Below are positions 11,112 to 23,844 of a DNA stretch of 64,000 nt, in pieces. The translations under genes were made by a program, and so were the position numbers. Below the pieces are notes generated by a model that saw only the letters and a program-made list of their open reading frames with translations, did not search any database and was not told the DNA's origin. How positions within the stretch are numbered: the stretch's first letter is position 1; each line of letters starts with the position of its first letter. Source of the DNA: Zea mays (Eukaryota; Streptophyta; Magnoliopsida; Poales; Poaceae); contig NC_050097.1 in the NCBI RefSeq assembly GCF_902167145.1, positions 142,129,982 through 142,193,981 on the forward strand. Direction: 5' to 3'.

Positions 11112-13029
11112 GTTTATGCATCCGGTGGTTCAAGTTGGATAATCGATAGCGGGTGCACAAACCACATGACATGGGAGAAAAGGATGTTCTCCTCATATGA
11201 GAAAAATGAAGATCCCCAACGAGCTATTACATTCGGGGATGGAAATCAAGGTTTGGTCAAAGGTTTAGATAAAATTGCTATATCTCCTGACCATTCCATT
11301 TCCAATGTTTTTCTTGTAGATTCTTTAGACTACAATTTGCTTTCAGTTTCTCAATTATGTAAAATAGGCTACAACTGTCTCTTTACTGATGTTGCTGTTA
11401 TTGTCTTTAGAAGAAGTGATGATTCAATAGCATTTAAGGGAGTGTTAGATGGTCAGCTATATTTAGTTGATTTTAATGATAATAATGCTGAACTAGACAC
11501 TTGCTTAATTGCTAAGACTAATATGGGTTGGCTATGGCATCCCCACCTTGCTCATGTTGGAATGAAGAATCTTCATAAACTTCTAAAGGGAGAGCGCATT
11601 TTAGGACTAACAAATGTTCATTTTGAGAAAGACAGGATTTGTAGCGCATGTCAAGCAGGGAAGCAAGTTGGAGTTCATCACCCACACAAGAACATCATGA
11701 CGACCGACAGGCCACTTGAGCTACTCCACATGGATCTATTCGGCCCGATCGCTTATATAAGCATCGATAGGAGTAAGTACTGTCTAGTTATTGTGGATGA
11801 CTATTCTCACATCACTTGGGTATTCTTTTTGCAGGAAAAATCTCAAACCCAAGAGACCCTAAAAAGATTCTTAAGACGGGCTCAAAATGAGTTTGGATTA
11901 AGGATAAAAAGATAAGAAGCGATAATGGGATGGAGTTCAAGAACTCTCAAATTGAAGGATTTCTTGAGGAGGAGGGCATCAAGCATGAGTTCTCTTCTCC
12001 CTACACACCTCAACAGAATGGTGTAGTGGAGAGGAAGAATAGAACTCTACTGGACATGGCAAGGACCATGCTTGATGAATACAAGACTCCGGACCGGTTT
12101 TGGACCTGCTAATCCATCAACCGGCTATATCTTCACCGAATCCTCAAGAAGACATCATAAGAACTCCTCACTGGTAAAAAGCCCAATGTTTCATATTTTA
12201 GAGTCTTTGGGAGCAAATGCTTTATTCTTATTAAGAGAGGTAGAAGTTCTAAATTTGCTCCTAAAGCAGTAGAAGGCTTTTTACTAGGTTATGACTCAAA
12301 CACAAGGGCATATAGAGTCTTCAACAAATCCATTGGACTAGTTGAAGTTTCTTATGACATTGTGTTTGATGAGACTAATGGCTCTCAAGTAGAGCAAGTT
12401 GATCTTGATGAACTAGATGATGAAGAGGCCACGTGCATCGCGCTAAGGAACATGTCCATTGGCGACGTGTGTCCAAAAGAATCCGAGGAGCCCACACAAG
12501 CACAAGATCAACCATCATCTTCCATGCAAGCATCTCCACTAACTCAAGATGAAGATGAAGATCAAGAAGATGAGCCACCTCAAGATGAGGACATTGATCA
12601 AGGGGGAGATGAAGATAATGAAGACAAGGAAGATGATCAAGAGATTAGGGATCAAAGGCCGCCACACCCAAGAGTCCACCAAGCAATTCAAAGAGATCAC
12701 CCTGTCAACTACATTCTTGGTGATATTCATAAGGGGTAACCACTAGATCTCGAGTTGCTCATTTCTGTGAACATTACTCTTTTGTGTCCTCTATTGAGCC
12801 ATACAGGATAGAGGATGCACTAAGAGATCCGGATTGGGTGGTGGCAATGCAAGAGGAGATCAACAACTTCACAAGGAATGAGGTATGACATTTAGTTCCA
12901 CGTCCTAACCAAAATGTTGTAGGTACCAAGTGGGTATTCCGCAACAAGCAAGATGAGCATGGTGTGGTGACAAGGAACAAAGCCCGACTTGTGGCAAAAG
13001 GTTATTCACAAGTCGAAGGTTTGGATTTT
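11112..13029 (+). pseudogene. pol: B1 pol, protease-integrase-RT start, broken
   Basis: The frame opens with VYASGGSSW after a TTTTGTAG junction. It has the aspartic protease motif IDSGCTNHM, the GAG-pre-integrase domain (H..H then CSAC) and an integrase core starting HMDLFGP. A one-base loss near 11912 shifts the frame before RSDNG. A deletion of about 29 bp near 12108 removes part of the integrase tail; further shifts occur near 12360 and 12738. The reverse transcriptase start ([18 protein letters not shown]) runs into S at 13030. Confidence 0.85.
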
Positions 13030-16000
13030 TGTAACACCCCAGGTGTTACTGTGGCCATGGCACATCTATGCACTAATGACTGTCATCACATGTGGAAGAA
13101 ACTTGAGGAGAAGAGCATAAAAACTTTGGAGACCATGTTTTACCCAAGCTTTGGTGCAATTATCACCTTGGGCAAGAGGGGAGTAAACCCTAGACCCCTC
13201 TTGAACCCCTATCTCCTAAAACCTTGGTTGAAGGGGGTGGAGATTAAGCAAATGAGCAAATCATGACCTAACCTTTGGCCAAAGTTAAGTAACATATTAA
13301 TCCACAAATATAGAGAGGAAACATTGCAAAAAGACTCCTTAAGAAACCCCAAATCCATTCCTTAAATAGAGAGAGAGCTAGAACTCTCTAATTCTCTCTA
13401 AGTCAAATTTTAACCCTAATCTAAAGATCAGACGTGTTCACCTAGTAAATGGCACCAAAACCACTTGGTCTGAATACCAAAAATATGCCAAACCACCTAA
13501 GGCACCCCCTGGAAAAATTTGAACCCAAGTCAAACTCATTTGACATGTCTTGGCATCACTTTTGTCGTGAAGTGGGCAGGGAGACAAGCCAGATTTGGCG
13601 TCCGCATATCTTCTGACCTAGGGCTTATCTTCCCTTGGAACTCACATACAAGAGATAGCCATAGGTGCCTGGAAGAGGTCTGCGCCGGATTTTTGCCAAG
13701 ATTCGCACGTTTGCGATCTCAGCAAGCTTTTGAACATGGGCAGAAGAACACCTCCACGTATTCGACGCGTTCTGGGCGCACCAGAGCACGCCCACTCCCG
13801 ACCCCGCGCGCCCCACGCCACGCCAAGTCGTGCCCGCGTCTCCTGCTCGCGCCTGCGCCTATAAATCACCCTCAAGTGTTGACCGTACTCCTCCGCGCAT
13901 GCTCAACCTCACCGGAGCCCGAAACCACCGGCGTTTGACCCGCGCACGGCGTGCCCGCGGCCACCCGAGCCCCTGCCACAGTAGACCGGCCAACAGAGCC
14001 CTTCCCAGCCACGCCCGACCCTTGGAAGAGACCGTGCACGCCTCGGTGAAGCTCCTCGAGCAAGGTATCGGACTTTGCTTCGCCGGAGAAGCCAGTCCAC
14101 GGTCGTCGGACTTCACCCGACCGCCGGTGAACGTAGACCGGGTAAATCTCTGCCCCATTCTTCGATTCCTTGTGCACATAGCCTCTACATCACCCCGTGG
14201 ATCTCATCGTACCATTTGATTGAACTAGATCGCCGTGGTTCAGCCGGAACACCCGCCGCCGACGAGATCACCCGCCTGCGCACGTGGACCGGCCGATTCC
14301 GGCCACCACCGCCGTCGAGCCGTACACCGCTATGACCGCCAGGACGTCCCGGAGCCAACCCCGCCCCTCGCTGGACCTCTCTCACCGCCGGTAAGCCGCG
14401 CCGCCCTTTTCTTTCCCGCGGGTACTGTTTGCGTTAGGGGAAGGACCTCGGGGAAGAAGAAGGAAAGGTCGGGGGGTTTTGAACTGTTAGTGACTCAGGG
14501 GAATAGTGGCGCAAGGGTAGATTTGAGTGGGTTGATTTGGATTAAACCCAGGGTCCTCGATGTAAACTGTTTTTCCAGGAAACCTTTTTATTAATCTGAT
14601 TTAAATTCAAACAGAACTTGAAAAATTCATATCTTCTGTTTTGTTCACCCAAATCGAGTCAAACCAATTTTGCCAGATCTTAAATAATGTAAACCACTTA
14701 GGAAAAATATAAAACCCCTCAGTGTTACAGAAAACTTTAGAGTTTTGAATTAAATGATTAACTGGCCAAAAACTAAAAGAAATAAGGAAAAATAGTTGCA
14801 CTATTTGACTGAGGTTAAGAAAATTTAGAGAAGTACTTGATCATCTACTAACCTGTTTAAAACTGATAAACCCCTCTGTATACCGCATTAAGGTAGAGTT
14901 TGCCATTTAAATCACCTTGTGCTTAAAGTTAAAGAAAATACAAAAAGTAACTTAACTAAAGAACCAGGGAGCACCCACATTTTTGTTAGTTTACTTATTC
15001 AGTATAGTTCACCAGAAAAATTTATTATACCCTTATTTAGTACAAAATAAATGGGATACCTTTTATTTTAAGAAAACAAGGAAACCTTAGAAAAATAATT
15101 CCAAAGGGAAAACATCCCAAACCTTGGGATAACTAATGTTTTGTTATTAAGAACATAGGAAAAATACTAGTTCTGTTGTTTGATATTTTTCAAATAACAA
15201 GTTAGTTATAAGTATCTTTTTGGCATTAAACTTTAGAAAATCATAACTAAATAACCACTAAGTAACCCTTTATGATTTTTGGCACAGGAACATGTTATTA
15301 CTTTTAGATACCAGCAAAAATGACCCTTAGCACAAAACCTACCCCTAGTTAAGAGTTGTAGTGCAAAGTGACCCCTTTGCCCAACCTTTGTTATTTTTGT
15401 CCAGAGCATACTCTATTTATTCTAGACCCCAAATTCATAGGACAGACTACAGTGGCCAATTGTAGTCTACTGTAAATGTTTCAGAATTTTTGGAATAGGT
15501 TAAATTACTGTTGTAGTTCAAACCCACCCTAGAATTCATAAATAGAAAAAAGAAAGAGGAAATTAACAATGAGAGTAATGTCATTTTAACCCAACCAGCA
15601 AAATCCCTTAAAGGTCTACTAAAACATCTGAATCCAAGTTACAAATCCACCATGCTTATCCCTAACAAAACCCAAACCTAGAGTGATAAGCAAAAACCAC
15701 TAAAGAGCCACGTATGACCAGAAAAAACCTAAGTTACTAACTAACTTAGTTCTTCTTCATTTAGCATAATGTTTGTTAAATCCTGAATAATCATGACATA
15801 CATATTCCTATTCATTGCATTCGGTAGATTGCAACCTCGCTGACGGAGAGTACGTCCTCGTGCCGGAGCAAGGAGCTGCTCAGGAGGTAGCCCCAGATCC
15901 AGCACCAGAGCCTGCACCAGAGGATCTACCTGCCCCAGCTTTGGAAGGCAAGCCCCGGTTTATGCATAACCTGTTTATTATGCTATTTTACTACACATAA

Positions 16001-17348
16001 TGATTGTAGGATTGAATGTGCACTTAAGTGTAGGAGTTGTTTGAAACCCTAGTTGCATGATCTCAGGAATCCTTTTGTGATGGATACTAGTATGCTAGGT
16101 CGAGTAGCTGCTTTATTAATTAGGGATCTCGGTAGAAGTCGAGTGATTTTTCTAGCACTCGCGCGAGGTCAGGAATTGGTTGTATCCATTTTGATATCAT
16201 AATGATGGTGGTCTGTGGACAACGGTCCATGGGGATGCGTTGTCTACGAGATGGAAATTGGAATAAGGATTAAGGTGTGGTACTGTGTGTCAAGCGTTTG
16301 AACGTACTAAACACATGTCGAGAAATATGGTAAATCGGTAAGCCTAGTACCTGAGTGAACCTGCCCGCAGACATATCCCCTCACGCGACCTGAGACGTGG
16401 TCTCCCATTCCGGTTATGGTGGGTACAAGTGCGGTCACTGCACGACGGCAGTTGGGGTCAGTGAGGCATTGTACGCCAAGGCGGTGAGCCCTGATCTGTT
16501 GCCAGGGAATCGACGGGGACGGTTGAGGTGTGTGGGGACGGAGTGCCCCTACATGTCGTGTGTTTAGGTTTACCTTGCAAGGTTGAAACTCGATTCGAAT
16601 CGTCTGCTTCTCGCAGCTAATGAGACTGCTTGATCCATGCTGCTACATTGAGTAACAAGTGAAAATGTGATGAGGTGACAAAAGATGTTGATTGTTAAAT
16701 TTGCTTGCTATCATGAATGAGTAGATTAGTACACATCTAGTCTTAAGAGAGTCACACTAGAACTTGACAAAGCTAAAACTTGATTTATAAACTCAGCTAG
16801 TGCTTTTGGCAACCAAAGCCCACAGCCAAACAGCTGCATGTCTAGAGGTAGAGGAGTAGACTCCTCACACCGGGTAAGTCTAGCTGAGTATTAGTATACT
16901 CAGCCTTGCTTGTGGCATAATTTTTACAGGTTCTTTGGAGGGCATGGTTGCTGGAGTGACTTGGCCGTCCATTTTGCCACCGGGTTGGACTGTCGAGTGG
17001 GACCCTGCCTCAGCTGAGGGGGAGCATGAGGAGTGATGGGACAGGCTTCCCCATCTATCTGTTATTTACCGTTAGTTTTATTCTGCTGCATTCCGAACAA
17101 TGATGACTACTTTTGCTAAAACTCCGATGATGATGTAATAAGTTTAATACTCCTTAATGTATGGTTTTATGCTTTATTGTATTTGCTTTGTGACTCACCA
17201 TCGAGTGAGATTGTGGTACTTGATCCTGTCAGTGGCCTCGTCGGACTAGATCCGAGGGATTGACGGGTTATTCCCATTTAATTGTGGTCTAGCCTCTAAG
17301 GCGGGACTTAGGCACTTAAGTTAGAATAATTCGGGCAGTTCCGCCACA
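13030..17348 (+). mobile_element. Solo LTR S of a long-LTR chromovirus-type gypsy
   Basis: A 4319 bp insertion starting TGTAACACCCCAGG and ending TTCCGCCACA, flanked by the direct duplication ATTTT (13025-13029 and 17349-17353). Removing it restores the B1 pol frame. No internal region, primer site or second LTR is present, so this is a solo LTR left by LTR-LTR recombination. It has a GC-rich promoter-side third (13650-14400), a TATA-like TATAAAT at 13860-13866, an AT-rich middle, and an exon-like island at 15828-15952. The TGTAACACC start and 4 kb length resemble maize Tekay/Del-type LTRs; the family name is not certain. Confidence 0.88.
15828..15952 (+). other. Exon-like island inside solo LTR S
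   Basis: A pyrimidine-rich stretch ending CGGTAG precedes an open 125 bp segment (Ala/Pro/Glu-rich: ADGEYVLVPEQG then PAPEPAPED), which ends at GGAAGGCAAGCCCCGG. A similar short open island ending in GGCAAG occurs in the F LTR at 34684-34757, and a GGCAAGCTCCGG motif occurs in D at 49336. It may be a leader exon of the LTR transcript; no protein function is claimed. Confidence 0.4.
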
Positions 17349-18648
17349 ATTTTGATGAAACCTATGCACCTGTAGCTAGGTTTGAGTCAATTCGTATATT
17401 ACTTGCCTATGCTACTTACCATGGCTTTAAGCTTTATCAAATGGACGTGAAAAGTGCCTTCCTCAATGGCCCTATCAAAGAAGAGGTCTATGTTGAGCAA
17501 CCTCCCAACTTTGAAGATAGTGAGTACCATAACCACGTGTATAAGCTCTCAAAGGCGCTTTATGGGCTCAAGCAAGCCCCAAGAGCATGGTATGAATGCC
17601 TAAGAGACTTTCTTATCACTAATGGCTTCAAAGTCGGAAAAGTCGATCCTACCCTCTTCACTAAAACTGTTGCAAAAGTCTTGTTTATATGCCAAATTTA
17701 TGTTGATGATATGATATTTGGGTCTACTAACAAGTCAACTTGTGAAGAGTTTAGTAGGATAGAGATACAGAAATTCGAGATGTCTATGATGGGGGAGTTG
17801 AAGTATTTCCTTGGATTCCAAATTAAGCAACTCCAAGAGGGCACCTTCATCATCCAAACTAAGTACATTCAAGATATACTTAAGAAGTTTGGAATGATGA
17901 ATGGCAAACCCATCAAGACACCATGGGAACAAATGGACATCTCGACCTCGACACGGGAGGTAAATCCGTAGATCAAAAGGTATACCGGTCGATGATAGGT
18001 TCTTTACTCTACTTATGTGCTTCACTACCGTATATTATGCTTTTAGTATGCATGTGTGCAAGGTTCCAGGCAAATCCTAAGGAAGTTCACCTTAGGGCCA
18101 TGAAAAGAATTATGAGATATTTAGTTTACACTCCTAAGTTTGGGCTTTGGTACCCCAAGGGATCTACATTTGATTTAATTGGGTATTCCGATGCCGATTA
18201 TGCTGGATGTAAAATTGATAGAAAGAGCACATCAGGGACTTGTCAGTTTCTGGGAAGATCCCTGGTGTCATGGGCTTTAAAGAAACAAAACTCCGTAGCT
18301 CTTTCCACCGCCCAAGCCGAGTATATTGCTGCAAGACATTGTTGTGCACAATTACTTTGGATGTGGCAAACCCTTAGGGACTATGGCTACAAGTTGAGCA
18401 AAGTCCCTCTCCTATGTGATAATGAGAGTTCAATCCGCATGGCGGATAATCCCGTAGAACACAGCCGCACTAAGCACATATACATCCGGTATCACTTTCT
18501 GAGAGATCACCAACAAAAGGGGATATCGAAATTGCTTATGTGAGCACCTACAACCAATTAGCCGATATCTTTACCAAGCCACTAGATGAGAAAACCTTTA
18601 GCAAACTTAGGAATAAGCTAAATATACTTGATTCTTGGAATTTTGATT
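17349..18648 (+). pseudogene. pol: B1 pol, reverse transcriptase and RNase H, broken
   Basis: Continuation of B1 pol after S. Copia reverse transcriptase carries [11 protein letters not shown] and the catalytic YVDDMIFGS (about 17700). RNase H follows with GYSDADYAGC, STAQAEY (usually AEAEY) and CDNESSIRM. A frameshift near 17930 (a base lost in the TPMGTNGH region) and another near 18525 (after DHQQKG) break it. The coding end by homology is TGA 18646-18648. The next 198 bp to 18846 are 3' tail, non-coding. Confidence 0.85.
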
Positions 18649-18846
18649 GAAACATTGCACACATAGCTCAAGTATATACCTTTGATCATGTCTCTTTCAT
18701 TTGGTACAAATACATATTTCTTATTCTTCTTGTGCCAAGGCTAAGACTAATGTGCTTTGAAGTATATCTCTATGATTAGTCTTAGATTGAAAGGGAAATG
18801 GAGTATTCGGTAAAGACAAGGCTTCCACTCCAACTCTGACAGTATC

Positions 18847-21082
18847 TGTAACACCCCTAGTGTTTACCTCCTGTTAAACTGTGCTTATGGACTCAAGCAC
18901 GGGATATCGGCAATAATAACGATCTCTATGTTCTAATATTCATCCTCCATAATTTTGATATCATTTTCATCTCTGCTTATCTGGTCTGTTCTAAATGTTT
19001 CACGAAGTTAGAAACATATTTGTTTCGTAAATTAATGACTCTTGTGCCCAATTAAAATATATCGAGTAAACGGATATGAATTCGGAAGCTCGACCCACTC
19101 TGTGATTTTGTCTTGGGCAAATTAAATAGAACTCGACGACTAAGGTTTTCGGTGCAAAATAATTTTGTCCCCACTCGTCAACCGAGAAATCGCGTCCGAG
19201 GATTTATAATTGAGCTTCGATTCTCTGGTAAATTATCTATGGCTGTGGAATCAGTTGTTCAGATGCGGATGAAATTTTCAAATAATTTTGAATCAAACGT
19301 AAAATAGCAATGTTAATATTATTGTGGTTCATCCTATTTACATCTCGTTTAGACCCAAATCCAAATCCTAGAACTCGAACGTGTCTTAAAAAATGAGAGA
19401 GAAGAAATAAAAAAAGAAAATCCAAAAAAATCTGCCGCCGCCCCTCATTCCACTGATATTTCCTACTGCTCTCTCTCCTTATCTCTTCCCCGCCGTACTC
19501 AGGTTTTTCAGCCGCTAGCTTATCTTCTACGCGCCGCGCGTGCCCACCCTCTGTCCTCGCCGCCATGTCCTCTTCCTGCCGGCGCTCCTCCAGGGAGCTT
19601 CCTAGCTCACCCAGGTCGCCGCCGTTCGCCTCCAGCTCGCGACGCCCCCTGCTTTTCTCTCTCTCCCACACGGCCGCGCCTTGCCAAGATCCGTGCTGAG
19701 CTCCCATCGCCGCGCGCCCCCTTCTCCTCCATAGCCGTGCGAGCTGAGCTCCCTGCTCGCGCCCGTCGCCCTGCCTGCTCGAGCGCGCGCCCGGCCCCAG
19801 CTCCAACCTTCCTCCCATGGCTCTCGGGCTTCTCCAGGTCCGACCGGAGCTTCCTCTATGCGGCGCTCCTGCTCCCCGGCTTGCCCCTCTGCCCGCCCCA
19901 TCTCCCAGGTGCTGGCCGCGAGCTCCTCGTCCGGCCCGGCCACCGACCTGTCTGTGCTCGTCCTGGTCTCGGACGCCACCGCGCCTCAACCTCGCCATGA
20001 CCCTGGTTGTGTCTGTCCGCTGCTCCAGCTCGTTGGCGGTCAATGCCCTCACCCGGCCTTCAGCTCGCCTTGCCTCGGGCTGGCACATCCTTGCCGAAGC
20101 GCCATGCTCAGTGGGGTGCTCGCTGTCGGCATCGCTTCAACTGCTCGGCCCTGTACAGGCCCTCGGCCATGCTGTGCTGCTGAGCACAATACCGGACGCC
20201 GCACAGCGATGGTGCCCTCCCTGCTCCTCTCGGCCAGCTGCTTGCACGTGCTATGCGACATCGAGTCCGTGACGCTCGCGTGATGGACGCTATGAAGTCG
20301 CTGCGTGTGTTTGTGTCCGAGCCCGTCCGGCTGCAAGCTCGCTTTGCTCCTCACGTTGCTGCTCGTCGAGTCCTTCCCCAGTCCACGCTCTCTCCCTGTC
20401 CATCGTCGCATCATTCGCCATCGAGCCTCGCTGCCCATCGTGGAGTTCCCTACTGTCAGCCTCCGCACCCGTCCTAGGCCATCGTTGCCAGTTTGCCTAT
20501 GTCCCGTTGTGGTGTTGTGCTACCGTCGAGTCCTGATGTCGATCTGGTGGCCGTCGAAGCGAAGCTCTAAACAGATTTGGCCACATCCAGCACTATCCAT
20601 GTCATTGTCGTTCGCCTTCACGCTGTGTGCAACAACATCATCGTTTCCCTTAATGTGCTCATCCTCAATCTCCGCCTCGCCATCACCCTTGGTCGCAGCA
20701 CCGTGTCGACGACTTGCGATCCTCGCCCTCGCGCTCACGCTTCGTCAAATGCCACTCCAGTACTCACTAGAAGAAGATCTTCAGTAGTTGATTACTGAAG
20801 AAAAGAAGACCCCTAGGTGACGTCTATCTAGTGCTCGACGAAAAGTCTGAAGTAGAATTTGTCGCCGTGTCCATGGAAGTGGAGCGACTTGATATTGGTA
20901 AGCGAACTCGTTACTTTGGATAGTGGGTATGATAATTGGATTGGTAGATTTATTAATTGTGATGATCTTCGTGTTTAGCACATGCGCGTTGTGGTAGGTT
21001 AAATATATGTTAAGTACGATGGAGTTAGTAATGCGAAAGGTAGATTAAATTATGTGATATTCGGGCGAGCTGATGATGTAAA
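18847..21082 (+). mobile_element. Truncated chromovirus LTR C (D-family)
   Basis: It starts TGTAACACCCCTAG after the B1 flank GTATC and matches the start of D (40819: same TGTAACACC opening, then CGGGATATC). It includes a GC-rich segment (19430-20760) with many accidental open frames and an AT-rich stretch ending ATGCGAAAGGTAGATT, which also has a counterpart in D (48808). The LTR then stops near 21082, where integrase sequence of another element begins. The last half of the LTR, and the B1 tail beyond, are missing. Confidence 0.7.
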
Positions 21083-21779
21083 AGATAGATATGCTACGAG
21101 CATGTGTCTTGGAATTTCCACAAAAGTGGGATGATTGTTTGCCATTGGCAGAGTTTTCCTATAATAATAGCTATCAAGAGAGTATCAAAATGGCACCTTT
21201 TGAAGCTCTGTATGGACGGCGATGTAGAATACCCTTGAATTGGTCAAAGAAACGGAAGAAAAGGTCCAACACATAAGACATAACTTGAGAGAAGCTCAAG
21301 CATGGCAGAAGAATTATGCAGATAAACACCGTCGACCATTAATTTTTCAAGTCAGAGATCATGTGTACTTAAAAGTATCACCAATGAAAGGAGTTAGTCA
21401 GTTCAGGGTTAAAGAAAAGTTAGCGTCCCGATACATTAGTCCGTTCCCTATTCTTGAACGATGTGGGCAGGTTGCGTACCGACTTTGGCTACCAGAATCA
21501 TTATCGGTTGTACATAATGTGTTCCACGTATCACAACTGAAGAAGTGCCTTCGAGTCTCTGATCAAACTATGGATGTATCAGATGTTAATTTGGAGCCAG
21601 ACTTAACCTATTCGGAATATCCCATCCAAGTTTTGGATCAGAAAGACTGAGTTACTCGAAAAGACCCTCAAGTTCTACAAGGTACAGTGGAACCAACACA
21701 CATAAGAGGAAGCTACATGGGAGTCTAAAGATTTCTTAGAAAAGCATTTTCCCAAGTTTTTAGCCTCTTGTAACCTTTA
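21083..21779 (+). pseudogene. K pol fragment: integrase C-terminus and chromodomain region (Tekay/Del-type)
   Basis: Ty3/gypsy chromovirus integrase end. The LPLAEFSYNNSYQ and MAPFEALYGRRCR segments (21090-21240) are followed by a deletion/frameshift. Then come the GPF-like module (DHVYLKVSPMKG, ISPFPILERCG, VFHVSQLKKCL) and EPDLTYSEYPIQVLDQKD up to the stop at 21650. The chromodomain that normally follows (R..K..KVQW..H...EATWE) can still be traced to about 21779 in shifted frames. The catalytic DDE core and all upstream pol are absent. Confidence 0.85.
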
Positions 21780-21936
21780 GGATTTATGCACTTTATTGTA
21801 AAGCTAGAACAAACCCCCACACCCACCCCCTGCCTTGTAAGAGAAAATAGGAAATAAAGTTGTGACGCATTTCCTTTTCCATTACTTACCACAGAGCCTT
21901 AAATCTCGGGACGAGATTCTTTTATGGGGGGAAGAA
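21780..21936 (+). other. K 3' untranslated tail and polypurine tract
   Basis: Short non-coding tail containing the chromovirus CTCGGGACGAGATTC stretch and ending in the polypurine tract ATGGGGGGAAGAA directly before TGTAACACCCC. Confidence 0.75.
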
Positions 21937-22801
21937 TGTAACACCCCTGGTGTTACGAGAACTAAAACGTTTGCATGACATCATATGCATTAGCATTACA
22001 TTATGTATGATACGCCTAGGATGCATCCACTAGGCCAAAATTTCAAAATCAACATGTGATGTGATGCTTGTGTGATGATCTAACTTGGTAGAAGGGATTC
22101 TTGACCCTATGTTAGAATATCTCTCTTTAAGGATTAGAAACACATGGCCTTGTGAGATGAGTACTAAAGGATGATCTTGGCAAGTTGGTAGAAATGCTCA
22201 AGAAATATTAGCTTGGAGAACTTAAGTGCTAAGTGTACCCTAGGACACTCAAAACCCTAATTTGGAACTCAAAAACCCTAATTAGTGCCCTATAAGACGA
22301 TTTCAAATTCTATGCACTTTTTATCAAAAGTATATACACCAAAGTGATACAGTAACAAAAGTTAAGCAACTTTCATGTTTGAGGATTTCCATGTTTTGTG
22401 GTGAAACTTGGAGTCATTTTCAAAAATTGTATGAGTCACCCTAACCCTGAAATCTGAAAAATAGTGTCAACGAGCCAACTTTGTACTTCTGTATCTTTTG
22501 ATCCATGAAGGTTTTCCTATAAACCATTATAGAAAAATTGTTGAGCTACTATAGTAGTCTAAGTTTGATTAAGTGACTTAGCCCAAGAACTATATAGAAA
22601 TTGGGGTAAATTTCCGTAGAAGTTGGGTTGTGAGTCGAGCCTTAATCTGAAAGCAGACTGTCAGTGGTGTTTGCTCGACTTTGGAGCCGGATTGTGCTTG
22701 ATCCAGTGAGTAACTGATTGAGATCATTATGACAAAGTTGAAGCTGGTCTATAGGAGAATAACTTTGATGTAATTGGATTAGTAGCTCATCACATGGAAA
22801 T
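21937..22801 (+). repeat. K 3' LTR, 5' portion
   Basis: It begins TGTAACACCCCTGGTGTTAC right after a polypurine tract and continues 865 bp until it is cut by insertion F at 22802. The last five bases GAAAT (22797-22801) would be the left target duplication of F. The rest of this LTR should lie beyond the 3' end of F, which is not found in the window. Confidence 0.8.
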
Positions 22802-23844
22802 TGTAACACCCTGATTTTGGGGGTATAAAATTTCTTTCTAATTATCACCCAAAATCATGTGTTACTCTTCTGTTTCTCACTCTAGGTTTTCTCTCTCTAG
22901 ATTCATTCTCCCTTTTTCCTTTTTGATTAGAGATAGCCTAAACTAGTGGAGGTTAATCATTTATTTTTGCCAAAACCTTATGAGTCATGACATGTTGCAT
23001 CATGATGAGTTTAAAATATTCTTTGAAGTGTTGCATAAGTTTGAATTTATTTGAATTTGAAACCTAGTTTGAATTTGGATTTGAAAAACACTATAGAAAA
23101 AGAAATGGAAAAGGAATTAGAAAAATCAGAGAAAAAGAAAAGGAGAAAGCAGCCCAAACCAGCCTAGTCGGCCCAGCCAGGCCGCGCGCCCGCGCCATCT
23201 GATAGGCGGACCCCGCTTGTCAGCGGCAATTCTCCCTCGCGCGCGCCCTCCCTCCCTCGCTCGCTGCCCAGTGGGGCCAGCTTGTCGGCGCCAGTTTTCT
23301 TCCCCGCGCGCTCCCTCTCTCTCTGTCTCGCGGGCCCGGTCCGCCAATCGCCGGGTCGTTGCCCCGCACACCCCTTTCTTCTCTCTATGCGCCGTGGGCC
23401 TGCCCTGTCAGTTCCGCCCCCTCCGCGCTCGCCGTGGACCGGCGCGTGCACACTCGCGCACGTCACAAGATTTCTCGGCCACGATGCCCGCCCAAGTGCC
23501 CAGCTCCCTTCTTAGAGCCCCGCCAGTGCCCTGCGCACACCCCTCACCTCATTTCGCTCAGCTTCGCCTTCTCTCACGCTCTGCCCACGCTGCCAGCTGC
23601 CGCTAGAGACCCGCGCCCGCGTTCTCGGCCATTCAGCTCGCTGGTGAAAGGGAATTAGGCTTACACCTAGTTCCCAAATAATTTTGGTGGTTGAATTGCC
23701 CAACACAAATCTTTGGACTAACTAGTTTGTTCTAGTGTATAAGTTATACAGGTGCCAAGGTTCACACATAGTCAATAAATAGACCAAGTGTTGGGTTCAA
23801 AAAAAAAAGAGCAAAGAGGCAACCGAAGGCCCCTCTGGTCTGGC

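Larger units (their letters stand above)
9589..18846 (+). mobile_element. Decayed Sirevirus B1, interrupted by solo LTR S
   Basis: A copia element colinear with E from mid-gag (E 26042) to just past the pol stop. Its 5' LTR and gag N-terminus lie left of B0, outside the window; its 3' end is cut at 18846 by chromovirus LTR C (left flank GTATC). It carries many frameshifts, stops and a roughly 29 bp deletion in integrase near 12108. It is interrupted at 13030-17348 by S. Confidence 0.85.

Noticed and set aside
19430..20790. Overlapping long open frames in GC-rich DNA of LTR C
   Set aside because: Several frames on both strands are open together because of GC content. Low-complexity Ala/Arg/Pro sequence; the same pattern recurs in S (13650-14400), F (23126-23660 and 33071-33760) and D (42000-42460).
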